A stretch of 13,095 bases of DNA, taken from assembly GCA_015494595.1 (NCBI GenBank), contig WGAX01000104.1:1-13095 (forward strand), written 5' to 3'. The position numbers and the translations under genes were made by a program. The notes beneath the pieces were generated by a model, which worked only from the letters and a program-made list of their open reading frames with translations, was not told the DNA's origin and searched no databases. Shown here piece by piece: positions 7,172 to 13,095 of this stretch; the first letter of the stretch is position 1, and every line of letters starts with the position of its first letter. This DNA is from Nitratiruptor sp. Its GTDB lineage: Bacteria; Campylobacterota; Campylobacteria; Campylobacterales; Nitratiruptoraceae.

Positions 7172-8236
7172 TTAAAGATTTTTAATAAAATTAATAAGCT
7201 CCTCTGGACGGTTTGAATATTTTAAAGCTGTCTCTTTTGTAATAACCTTTTGTAGTACAAGTTTTTGTAGAATTTTACTTTGCGTTTGCATACCTGTTTG
7301 TTGCTGATTAAGCTGCATCTGCGAATATACTTGATGTACCTTATTTTCCCGAATAAGGTTTGCAATAGCTGGATTGTTAACAAGAATTTCGTGTACGGCT
7401 ATCCTACCTCCCCCAATTTTTGGCAAGAGAGCTTGAGAGATGACTGCAACCAAACTTGTAGAGAGTTGCGCTCTAATTTGAGGCTGCTCATCACCGCCAA
7501 AGACATCTATAATCCTGTTGATCGTTTGGGGAGCTGAATTGGTATGAAGCGTTCCAAAGACTAAGTGTCCCGTTTCTGCTGCTGTAAGGGCTGCTTTGAT
7601 TGTCTCTTTATCCCGCATCTCCCCAATCAGAATCACATCTGGATCTTCACGCAAAGCATATTTTAGAGCAGTAGCATAACTTCTTGTATCCAAACCGATT
7701 TCACGATGGGAAAAGAGAGCTTTTTTATTTTTATGTACAAACTCTACTGGATCTTCTATTGTAATGATATGTTTTCGCTCATTCTCGTTGATCTCATTGA
7801 GCATTGCTGCTAGCGTAGTAGATTTACCGCTTCCTGTAGGACCTGTAACAAGTACAAGTCCTTTTTCTCTTTTGATAATCTCTTTGAAAATTTGGGGTGC
7901 TCCTAACTCATCAATAGAGGGAATATCTTGAGGAATAATACGATAAGCAGCTGCGATTTGCCCTAATGTTCTATAGTAATTTGCCCGAAATCTTCCAATA
8001 TTTGGGACAGTAAAGGCAAAGTCAAGCTCCAGATTCTCTTCAAACTCCTTTTTCTGCTTTTCTGTGAGGAGGGTATAGCAAAGATTTTGAATCTCATCAC
8101 CTCTTAGGATAGGAAGATTCAGGGGAACAAGTCTGCCATCAATTCTTACTTGAGGCTCACTTCCTGCAACCAGATGCAAATCGGAAGCGTTATGGGCAAC
8201 AACGGTTTTTAAAAGAGCGGTAATATCAAGATGCAT
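7172..8236 (-). CDS. pilT: PilT-type twitching motility / pilus retraction ATPase
   Basis: Hexameric cytoplasmic ATPase that powers type IV pilus retraction. The 354 residues match PilT length. The N-terminal PAS-like domain starts with NASDLHLVAGSEPQVRIDG (16-34). The RecA-like domain has Walker A GPTGSGKST (132-140), the Asp box TIEDPVEF (159-166), Walker B DVILIGEMRD (200-209) and the His box GHLVFGTLHTNSA (223-235). The PilT-specific AIxNLIRE motif at 290-297 separates it from PilB/GspE assembly ATPases. PilU remains a possibility, but the AIxNLIRE motif and length favour PilT. No pilin, PilB or PilC gene is in the window; it sits among housekeeping genes, 8 bp after gatC and 11 bp before cvpA, so it is probably co-transcribed with them. 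AGGA seven bases before the ATG supports the start. Confidence 0.95.
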   Translation of the reverse strand: MHLDITALLKTVVAHNASDLHLVAGSEPQVRIDGRLVPLNLPILRGDEIQNLCYTLLTEKQKKEFEENLELDFAFTVPNIGRFRANYYRTLGQIAAAYRIIPQDIPSIDELGAPQIFKEIIKREKGLVLVTGPTGSGKSTTLAAMLNEINENERKHIITIEDPVEFVHKNKKALFSHREIGLDTRSYATALKYALREDPDVILIGEMRDKETIKAALTAAETGHLVFGTLHTNSAPQTINRIIDVFGGDEQPQIRAQLSTSLVAVISQALLPKIGGGRIAVHEILVNNPAIANLIRENKVHQVYSQMQLNQQQTGMQTQSKILQKLVLQKVITKETALKYSNRPEELINFIKNL

Positions 8237-8244
8237 GGAAGATC

Positions 8245-8538
8245 CTACTCTATAATTTTTGGTACAATGAAGAAATTATCACTACTTTTGGGAGCATTTT
8301 GTAAAATTTTTTGGGCAATTTCGCTATTTTGGATAGGCTCATCTTTGCGCAGAGGGGCACTGCCTTCAATCGGATTATAGGTAGCGCTATAGGCTGAGAG
8401 ATCCAGCTCCTCCAATACATCTACAAAGGCTAGGAATCTATTAAGATCTTCTAGAATGCGCTCTCTGTTTTCCTCTTTGATTTCGATCATACTAAGATTT
8501 TGCAGTTTTGTTAAAAGTTTGTGATCAATCTGCTTCAT
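8245..8538 (-). CDS. gatC: Asp-tRNA(Asn)/Glu-tRNA(Gln) amidotransferase subunit C
   Basis: Small subunit of the GatCAB amidotransferase, which converts misacylated Glu-tRNA(Gln) and/or Asp-tRNA(Asn) to the correct aminoacyl-tRNA; GatC wraps between GatA and GatB and stabilises the complex. The 97 residues are typical. The N-terminal helix region (HKLLTKLQNLSMIEI) and the ILEDLNRFLAFVDVLEELD block are the family core, followed by an extended tail with LRKDEP. The C-terminal FFIVPKIIE is the usual FxVPxxxE ending. gatA and gatB are not nearby, as is usual when they are scattered. It is the first gene of the leftward operon, with GAGGAAGG upstream of ATG and a promoter candidate at 8567-8575. 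Confidence 0.95.
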   Translation of the reverse strand: MKQIDHKLLTKLQNLSMIEIKEENRERILEDLNRFLAFVDVLEELDLSAYSATYNPIEGSAPLRKDEPIQNSEIAQKILQNAPKSSDNFFIVPKIIE

Positions 8539-8566
8539 TTGCTAACCTTCCTCTAAATTTCACTGT

Positions 8567-8575
8567 ATTTTACCA
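8567..8575 (-). promoter_or_regulatory. Extended -10 promoter candidate for the gatC–glyA operon
   Basis: On the minus strand TGGTAAAAT provides a TGn extension followed by TAAAAT, 28 bases upstream of the gatC ATG. The spacing resembles that of the -10 box before the SPOR gene. There is no clear -35 box. It lies in the short divergent region shared with the rightward operon. Confidence 0.5.
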
Positions 8576-8593
8576 TAAAATAATCTTTTGTTT

Positions 8594-8599
8594 GATAAT
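8594..8599 (+). promoter_or_regulatory. Candidate -10 box for the rightward operon
   Basis: GATAAT lies 30 bases before the preferred TTG start at 8630, in an AT-rich stretch. It would start transcription near 8606, downstream of the alternative TTG at 8588, which supports the later start. No clear -35 box is seen and TAATAT at 8596-8601 is an equally possible hexamer. Confidence 0.35.
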
Positions 8600-8617
8600 A
8601 TTAAAGCAAGTAAAATA

Positions 8618-8623
8618 AAGGAG
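8618..8623 (+). promoter_or_regulatory. Ribosome binding site that fixes the TTG start at 8630
   Basis: AAGGAG six bases before TTG at 8630 is a near-perfect Shine-Dalgarno site, extended by a second AGGAG. The in-frame TTG at 8588 has nothing comparable upstream. Confidence 0.75.
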
Positions 8624-8629
8624 AGGAGC

Positions 8630-9232
8630 TTGGGAGCAAAAGAGAATATAGAATACATAAAGCAAGAGTTAAGCAGTGAAGAGAAATTTTTGGAATCTGT
8701 GATAAAAGCAGAAAAATTTTATAAAAAACATAAAAAACTTATTATAGGCCTTTTAGCTGCAGTAGTGATTGGGGGTATAGGCTATGGAGCCTATGAGATG
8801 AAAGTAGAGCACGATTTGGTAGTAAGTAATAAGGCGTATCAAAGAGCTTTACAAAATCCAGATGATAAAGAGGCGTTGGCACTGTTAAAGGAGAAAAATC
8901 CAAAACTTTATCATCTCTTTTTGTATCAGCAGGCTGTAAAAAAGAGAGATAAGGCTGCTTTGCAACAGATTGCTGCAAGTAGCGATTCAGTCTTAGCAGA
9001 CCTTGCTAAGTACCATCTGGCTGCTTTACAAAAGAAAATAGAAGCGTTGGATGTGTATGCTCTTAATTCTGAAGCGCTGCTGCGTGAGCTTGCTCTGTTG
9101 GATGAGAGCTATCTTTTGATGGAGCAAAAGGATGTAGCAAAAGCAAGAGATAAACTTGCAAAAATTGAAAAATCTCCTGCTACCGCTTATGCTCTTTTAC
9201 TTGCTCATTATGGCGTAAAGGTTGCACAATGA
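8630..9232 (+). CDS. YfgM-like membrane-anchored TPR-type protein
   Basis: A 200-residue protein. Residues 1-36 are a charged cytoplasmic stretch rich in Lys and Glu (FYKKHKK just before the membrane). Residues 37-55 form one transmembrane helix rich in Gly and Ala (LLAAVVIGGIGYGAY). The remaining 145 residues are helical, with Ala/Leu-rich TPR-like pairs and an early NKAYQRAL motif. This layout, length and the AYQ motif resemble E. coli YfgM, a periplasmic-facing protein linked to the Sec translocon and chaperones. The immediate downstream gene is a beta-propeller lipoprotein, as yfgM is followed by bamB in E. coli, which strengthens the reading. I infer an envelope-assembly role; sequence identity is low by eye. 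The TTG start at 8630 is chosen on its AAGGAG site; a TTG at 8588 would add 14 residues without a good site. It is the first gene of the rightward operon and overlaps the next gene by 4 bp. Confidence 0.75.
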   Translation: MGAKENIEYIKQELSSEEKFLESVIKAEKFYKKHKKLIIGLLAAVVIGGIGYGAYEMKVEHDLVVSNKAYQRALQNPDDKEALALLKEKNPKLYHLFLYQQAVKKRDKAALQQIAASSDSVLADLAKYHLAALQKKIEALDVYALNSEALLRELALLDESYLLMEQKDVAKARDKLAKIEKSPATAYALLLAHYGVKVAQ

Positions 9233-10224
9233 GATGGTTTATAGCTATTATAGGGATACTTTTTTTGTTGGGCGGATGTAGCTCAAAGCACTATTTTGAG
9301 CCTCAAGAGATTGCAGGATATGTAAGTTTTGATGGAGAGCTACCTGCAAAAATTACTGATGTATTAAGAGATGGGGCGACGCTAGAAAATGGTGAGTTTA
9401 TCTCTAAAGATGGGTTAGAGAAGTATAAGTTACCAAAAGGGTATCTGTTTATCAATAAAAGTGGTGGCTACTATATTGGAGCAAAGCCATGTGGGGATCT
9501 GCTCATAGTAGATAGTGCTACTCAAAAGAGATGGCATAAGAAGTTTAAACAAAAGGGGGTAGTGGCTGCTTCCATAAAAAATGATGTTGCAGCTTTAGTG
9601 TTTGATAATAACTCACTAATGCTTTTTGATTTTAAAAATGATAAAAAGATTTATAGCTCTAAGCAGGCTAAGGCTATAGCGGTGGATACAAAAATAGCAA
9701 ATCCCTACTTTTTAGAAAGGCTTGTTATATTTCCTACGCTCGATGGGAAGCTTGTAGTGGTTGATCCACAAGGAAAGGAGTTACGCACTATTATAGTTGG
9801 TACTAGCGAGCATTTTAATAATGTGATATTTTTAAATGTTATTGATGAAAAGCTTATAGCTGCAACACCAAATAAGATAGTCTCAGTAAGTCCAACTTTC
9901 ACCAACTCTTTAGATGTTGCTTTAAGTGATGTACTCTATGTAAAAGATAGGGTCTATCTGCTTAGTAAAGATGGAGAGGTTATCTTAACTGATCCAGAGC
10001 TTAATGTATTAAAAAGGCGCAAATACCCATTTGCCCATTTTGTTGGGGCAATCTATGGAGAGTATATCTATGTGATTGAGAAGGAAGGCTATATTGTAGC
10101 ATTGGATCGGGATTTGCGAGCTTCCAATATCTTTAAATTCCCAGAGGCTGTAGAGGAGTATATATTTGTGGCTGGGGATAAAGTATTTTATGATGATAAA
10201 TATTTTAGGCTCAATAAACTATGA
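9229..10224 (+). CDS. Lipoprotein with BamB/PQQ-like beta-propeller repeats
   Basis: A 331-residue predicted lipoprotein. The signal peptide ends in a lipobox LGGC with Cys17 as the lipidated residue, and serines at +2 and +3 argue against inner-membrane retention if Lol rules apply. After residue 25, beta-rich repeats recur about every 40 residues: VDSATQKRWHKKF near 94-106, VVVDPQGKEL near 176-185, VILTDPELNVLKRR near 251-264 and YIVALDRDLRASNIF near 288-302. These resemble PQQ/WD-type blades, in which a strand names a 'DP/D' turn and a basic or Trp-containing strand follows. I infer an incomplete-to-full propeller of about six blades. With the YfgM-like gene directly upstream, BamB is the closest functional analogue (outer-membrane protein assembly), but orthology is not shown. 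Starts with ATGA overlapping the previous stop; AAAGG lies upstream. Confidence 0.72.
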   Translation: MRWFIAIIGILFLLGGCSSKHYFEPQEIAGYVSFDGELPAKITDVLRDGATLENGEFISKDGLEKYKLPKGYLFINKSGGYYIGAKPCGDLLIVDSATQKRWHKKFKQKGVVAASIKNDVAALVFDNNSLMLFDFKNDKKIYSSKQAKAIAVDTKIANPYFLERLVIFPTLDGKLVVVDPQGKELRTIIVGTSEHFNNVIFLNVIDEKLIAATPNKIVSVSPTFTNSLDVALSDVLYVKDRVYLLSKDGEVILTDPELNVLKRRKYPFAHFVGAIYGEYIYVIEKEGYIVALDRDLRASNIFKFPEAVEEYIFVAGDKVFYDDKYFRLNKL

Positions 10225-10544
10225 AAGAGCTGGTAGAGTTTTTGAAGGATAAAGGTACTATTTTTCAAAGGCTACAAAGAGTCGATCTAAAGAGTTTAGG
10301 GATTAAAAAGAGAATAGGCTTTTTTAAAGGTATAGATGTAGAGGGGGCATATTGGGCGATAGCTCTTATAAAAAGAAAGAGCCGCATTGTACAAAAGGAT
10401 GCAAAAGAGTTGGAAGCCTTAGTGCAAAATCTTCCTTTTGAGCATGCGTTCAAGAAGAAAGCACTCTTGCTACAGGCTCCAATCTGCTCCAAAGCCAAAG
10501 CTCTTTTGGAAAAAGAGGGTTGGTTGGTTTATGATTTTATGTGA
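10221..10544 (+). CDS. Conserved-looking protein of unknown function, 107 residues
   Basis: I do not recognise this gene. The product is basic, soluble and has no signal peptide or membrane segment. Secondary structure looks mixed: a helix at 1-18, strands around GFFKGIDV (33-40) and YWAIALIKR (44-52), a helix at 56-70, a strand KKALLLQAP (79-87), a helix with CSKAKALLEKEG (89-100) and a last strand WLVYDF. The alternation is reminiscent of a compact alpha/beta core such as the PD-(D/E)XK nuclease fold, with D39 and K51 in roughly suitable places, but the second acidic residue is missing (LIK instead of ExK). This is a guess from pattern only. It overlaps the lipoprotein gene by 4 bp and coaX by 14 bp, so it is clearly translated as part of this operon. 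Confidence 0.75.
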   Translation: MKELVEFLKDKGTIFQRLQRVDLKSLGIKKRIGFFKGIDVEGAYWAIALIKRKSRIVQKDAKELEALVQNLPFEHAFKKKALLLQAPICSKAKALLEKEGWLVYDFM

Positions 10545-11145
10545 TATTGGCAACAGCTTTGCCAAATTCTATGATGGTAAAAAGGTGGAGCGCTTAAAGA
10601 TTGATGAAATTTTTAGGTATGCAGATAGGAGAGTCTGTTATATCAATGTGAATGAGCGTATTGCAAAAGAGCTCTCTTCGTTGCATAAATGGCTTGATCT
10701 AAGCCCTTTTATCGATTTTACTACCTCCTATGAAGGGATGGGCATTGATAGGCAGGTGCTATGTACCCTTGTAGATGATGGAGTAGTAGTTGATGCTGGA
10801 AGTGCCATTACGGTGGATGTGATGGAATCTGGCAAACATAAAGGAGGTTTCATAACGCCGGGGCTTAGATTTTTACTGGAGGATTTTAGCGCCATATCTT
10901 CAAGATTAAGGATTGCAGCAGTTGAGAGTGTAGAGTTAGATAGACTTCCTCTTAATACCAAAGATGCAATGAGCTATGGTATTATTAAGCCTCTTGTTTT
11001 GGCGATTGAGCAGTTTGGCAAAAGAGTCTATTGTACAGGCGGGGATGGAGAGATTTTAGCTAACTACTGTGCCAATAGCTGCTATGATGAGCTGATGATA
11101 TTTAAGGCGATGATGAAAATAGTACAAAGGAATAGTTTATGTTAA
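10531..11145 (+). CDS. coaX: Type III pantothenate kinase
   Basis: Phosphorylates pantothenate to 4'-phosphopantothenate, the first step of CoA synthesis, in the cytoplasm. Type III enzymes belong to the ASKHA fold, are not feedback-inhibited by CoA and need a monovalent cation. The 204 residues are slightly short for the family but all key motifs are present: phosphate-binding DIGNS at 5-9, GIDR at 71-74, the central VVVDAGSAITVD at 85-96 with catalytic Asp88, and GGFITPG at 105-111. The closing GRP-like stretch VYCTGGDGEILA is also present. The frame is open upstream to 10438, but starting at 10531 puts DIGNS at residue 5, as normal for CoaX. The ATG lies 14 bp inside the previous gene with only a distant AGAGGG upstream, which suggests translational coupling. 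It overlaps hisG by 7 bp. Confidence 0.93.
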   Translation: MILCDIGNSFAKFYDGKKVERLKIDEIFRYADRRVCYINVNERIAKELSSLHKWLDLSPFIDFTTSYEGMGIDRQVLCTLVDDGVVVDAGSAITVDVMESGKHKGGFITPGLRFLLEDFSAISSRLRIAAVESVELDRLPLNTKDAMSYGIIKPLVLAIEQFGKRVYCTGGDGEILANYCANSCYDELMIFKAMMKIVQRNSLC

Positions 11146-11756
11146 CTATTGCACTGCCAAAAGGAAGAATTGGTAATGACTCTTTGGCGCTGTTTGAAAA
11201 GATTTTTGAAAAAAGTTTTCAATTTGGCAAGAGGAAGCTTATTTTAGAGGTAGATGATTTGAAATTTTTACAGGTACGCAACCAAGATGTACCGACATAT
11301 GTCTATTATCAAGCAGCAGATCTTGGAATTGTAGGGCTTGATGTGTTGGAAGAGAAGGGACTCGATTTAGTCAAACTTTTAGATCTCGGTTTTGGCAAAT
11401 GCAGTGTAAGTATAGGAATACGAGCCGAAGAAGAGTTAAAGTTTGATAAGCCAAGCTATAAGGTAGCTACAAAAATGGAGAATATCACAAGGGAGTTTTT
11501 TAGCAAAAAGGCGATTCCTGTGGAGATTATTAAACTCTATGGCTCTATTGAGCTTGCACCGCTTGTGGGTTTAGCTGATATGATAGTAGATATTGTTGAA
11601 ACGGGTGAGACAATGAAACAAAATGGGCTTAAACCAGCTCTTTCTATTATGCAAAGTAGTGCATATTTAATAGCCAATAAAAATAGCTTTTACGATAAAA
11701 AAGATAAAATTTTACTACTGCGCCAAAAACTGCAAGAGGCTCTGTATGGGACTTGA
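11139..11756 (+). CDS. hisG: ATP phosphoribosyltransferase catalytic subunit, short form
   Basis: Catalyses the first step of histidine synthesis, joining ATP and PRPP to give phosphoribosyl-ATP. The 205 residues end soon after the catalytic core: the C-terminal ACT-like regulatory domain found in the long form (about 290-300 residues) is absent. Visible motifs are LPKGRI at 6-11, the substrate-site block VRNQDVPTYV at 46-55, DLGIVGLDVL at 61-70 and the PRPP-binding DIVETGETM at 151-159. Short-form HisG is active with the HisZ regulatory subunit, which resembles histidyl-tRNA synthetase; no hisZ lies in this window. The start is supported by AAAGGA about 8 bases upstream. It overlaps coaX by 7 bp and the methyltransferase by 11 bp. 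No other his gene is adjacent. Confidence 0.95.
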   Translation: MLTIALPKGRIGNDSLALFEKIFEKSFQFGKRKLILEVDDLKFLQVRNQDVPTYVYYQAADLGIVGLDVLEEKGLDLVKLLDLGFGKCSVSIGIRAEEELKFDKPSYKVATKMENITREFFSKKAIPVEIIKLYGSIELAPLVGLADMIVDIVETGETMKQNGLKPALSIMQSSAYLIANKNSFYDKKDKILLLRQKLQEALYGT

Positions 11757-12426
11757 GCTCTATGCTAAAATTGAGCCTCTTTTGGGCTTTGAAGAGCAAA
11801 AACATTATTTGTATGATCTCTTTTTGCAAAAATTGCGCTTTTTAAATATTCAACGCTGTTTAGATATTGGGTGTGGAAGTGGGGAGTTTATCTACAAAGC
11901 CCAACAAGAGAGTATTGAGTGTATTGGTATAGATTTGAGTCAAGAGATGGTACAAAGAGCCAAATCTTTGGGTGTAAAAGCCTATCGCAAAGATCTTTGT
12001 GAAGTTGAAGAGAAATTTGAAGCAGCAGTGGCTATTTTTGATGTGATTAACTATTTACATACAGATGCTCTTAAGCGTTTTTTTGAGTGTGTAAAGATGG
12101 TGTTGGAGCCCGGGGGCTATTTTATTTGTGATATGAATACATTATATGGTTTTCAGGAGGTAGCACAGGGTGCACTGATTGTAGAAGAGGGGAAAAAATT
12201 TATTGCAATTGATGCAGAATTTGAAGATAATATATTATCAACAAAGATTGACTACTTTTACTTAGTGGAAAAAAGTTGTTATAAAAGAGAGCAAGATACA
12301 ATTATTCAGTATTACCATTCCCTTGAGGAGTTAAAAGGGTTAGGATTGGAATTGGTAGATCTCGATTTTATCTCTTTATATGCGGATGAGGTAGATAAAG
12401 TAATAATGACGTGGAAGAGGAATTAA
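11746..12426 (+). CDS. Class I SAM-dependent methyltransferase, substrate unknown
   Basis: A 226-residue cytoplasmic protein with a complete Rossmann-type methyltransferase core. Motif I is LDIGCGSGE at 39-47, the acidic residue binding the SAM ribose lies in GIDLS (61-65), motif III is near DLCEVEEKFEAAVAIFDVINYL (83-104) and post-motif LEPGGYFICDMN is at 120-131. The C-terminal half (from about 133) forms a beta-rich region of the sort seen in small-molecule methyltransferases of the Methyltransf_25/11 type. Nothing in the sequence fixes the substrate. It overlaps the end of hisG by 11 bp and precedes the PilZ/HDOD gene by one base; no specialised-metabolite genes are near, so a general housekeeping or tRNA/cofactor role cannot be excluded. 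The ATG at 11746 leaves the full motif set intact. Confidence 0.85.
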   Translation: MGLELYAKIEPLLGFEEQKHYLYDLFLQKLRFLNIQRCLDIGCGSGEFIYKAQQESIECIGIDLSQEMVQRAKSLGVKAYRKDLCEVEEKFEAAVAIFDVINYLHTDALKRFFECVKMVLEPGGYFICDMNTLYGFQEVAQGALIVEEGKKFIAIDAEFEDNILSTKIDYFYLVEKSCYKREQDTIIQYYHSLEELKGLGLELVDLDFISLYADEVDKVIMTWKRN

Positions 12427-12427
12427 G

Positions 12428-13095
12428 ATGGGTTTATTTGGCTTTGGCTCAAAAAAAGAGGAAAAAAAGAGCATACCAAAAGAGGAGAAAAAGTTTATTC
12501 TTAATAGGCGTAAAGAGGAGCGCTATTTTGTTAAAGATTTGATGAGTAATTATGGAGAGGTAATTGATATTGCACAAAGCAGTGTAGCAGTAATGGCAAA
12601 GAGTGCTGCATTAGATGTAGGAGATTTTGTTGATCTAAAGATTAAAGATCTGCATCTAGATGCACATGTGACTGCTGTACAGACCAAAAGAAGCGCTTTG
12701 GTGATTGAGCAGCAAAAGATCCCTCAAGAGCTTATTGCAAAGCATATGCTACTTCCACAAGAGATAAAGATAGAGCCAAAAGGGCATTTTAATAAAGATG
12801 ATATTTTCTACGATAAAGATATAGAGATTAATAGAGCAATTATCAATTTAGTGTTAGAGGTTGAGGATCCAAATACTACGACACAGAAATTTCAAGAGAG
12901 TATAGAGAGTCTTCCAAAACTCAAAGAGATGCTGCTTAAAAGAGCAAACTCTATAGAGCATGCCAGAGGAGCAAAAGTAGAGGATGTAAAGAGTGCTATT
13001 ACAAGACTTGGTTTTGAGAAGGTTAAAGAGGTTGTATATGAGTATGTCAATTACGATATTAATCTTTCTGATACCCATTTAACAGGATTTAAAGA
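12428..13095 (+). CDS. PilZ-like plus HDOD domain protein, 3' end off the window
   Basis: The frame opens with ATG at 12428, preceded by AGAGGA about 8 bases upstream, one base after the methyltransferase stop, and is open for 222 codons to the window edge. After a charged, Lys-rich N-terminus comes a beta-rich region at about 25-100 that fits a PilZ domain: RRKEER at 27-32 contains the RxxxR c-di-GMP arginine motif, but the usual DxSxxG is replaced by DIAQSS at 47-52. From about 145 a helical region resembles an HDOD domain: EDPNTTTQKF, LPKLKEMLLKRANSIEH (162-178), then VEDVKSAITRLGFEKVKEVV. HDOD proteins are regulatory, often linked to signalling and motility, and lack the catalytic HD residues. 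A signalling role is inferred; binding of c-di-GMP is uncertain because of the altered second motif. Confidence 0.7.
   Translation, partial: MGLFGFGSKKEEKKSIPKEEKKFILNRRKEERYFVKDLMSNYGEVIDIAQSSVAVMAKSAALDVGDFVDLKIKDLHLDAHVTAVQTKRSALVIEQQKIPQELIAKHMLLPQEIKIEPKGHFNKDDIFYDKDIEINRAIINLVLEVEDPNTTTQKFQESIESLPKLKEMLLKRANSIEHARGAKVEDVKSAITRLGFEKVKEVVYEYVNYDINLSDTHLTGFK

Noticed and set aside
8588..8629. Upstream TTG start adding 14 residues to the YfgM-like protein
   Set aside because: No ribosome site precedes it, the likely -10 box lies downstream of it, and AAGGAG sits in front of TTG 8630.
10438..10530. Upstream extension of coaX by 31 residues
   Set aside because: It overlaps the preceding gene in another frame, encodes a basic unrelated stretch and would push the N-terminal DIGNS motif away from its usual place.

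Overview
The window reads as chromosomal DNA of a member of the Campylobacterota (the former Epsilonproteobacteria). Three things suggest this. Codon use is AT-leaning throughout. HisG is the short form. The order lysS–glyA–(SPOR-type membrane protein)–aroE matches, from memory, the order in Campylobacter and relatives. Moderate rather than extreme AT content and the presence of PilT fit a free-living, vent- or sediment-type genus better than a host-adapted one, but I cannot fix the genus. I see no tRNA or rRNA gene, CRISPR array, insertion sequence or prophage.

The layout is two blocks of genes facing away from a 91-bp divergent control region at about 8539-8629. The left block, all on the minus strand, has two parts. 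The first (reading right to left) is gatC–pilT–cvpA–lysS–glyA, with gaps or overlaps of at most 11 bp, and ends in a small hairpin at 3837-3852. After a 145-bp gap with a good -10 box comes the second part: a SPOR-domain membrane protein, trpE and aroE, tightly coupled. Downstream, at the left edge, is a secreted choice-of-anchor U protein gene whose frame carries a TAA stop just after the signal peptide.

The right block, on the plus strand, is a run of seven genes with 4-14 bp overlaps (one 1-bp gap). They encode a YfgM-like membrane-anchored helical protein, a BamB-like beta-propeller lipoprotein, an unknown 107-residue protein, type III pantothenate kinase CoaX, ATP phosphoribosyltransferase HisG (catalytic subunit only), a class I SAM-dependent methyltransferase, and a PilZ-like plus HDOD protein that runs off the right edge.

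Functionally this is mostly core metabolism (chorismate, tryptophan, histidine, CoA and one-carbon metabolism) and translation (LysRS, GatC), mixed with envelope genes (SPOR, CvpA, the YfgM/BamB-like pair, PilT). I do not see a clear new defence or mobile system. The points most worth checking are the interrupted choice-of-anchor U gene, where a 33-bp tandem repeat suggests which codon became the stop; the YfgM/BamB-like pair; and the unknown 107-residue protein.
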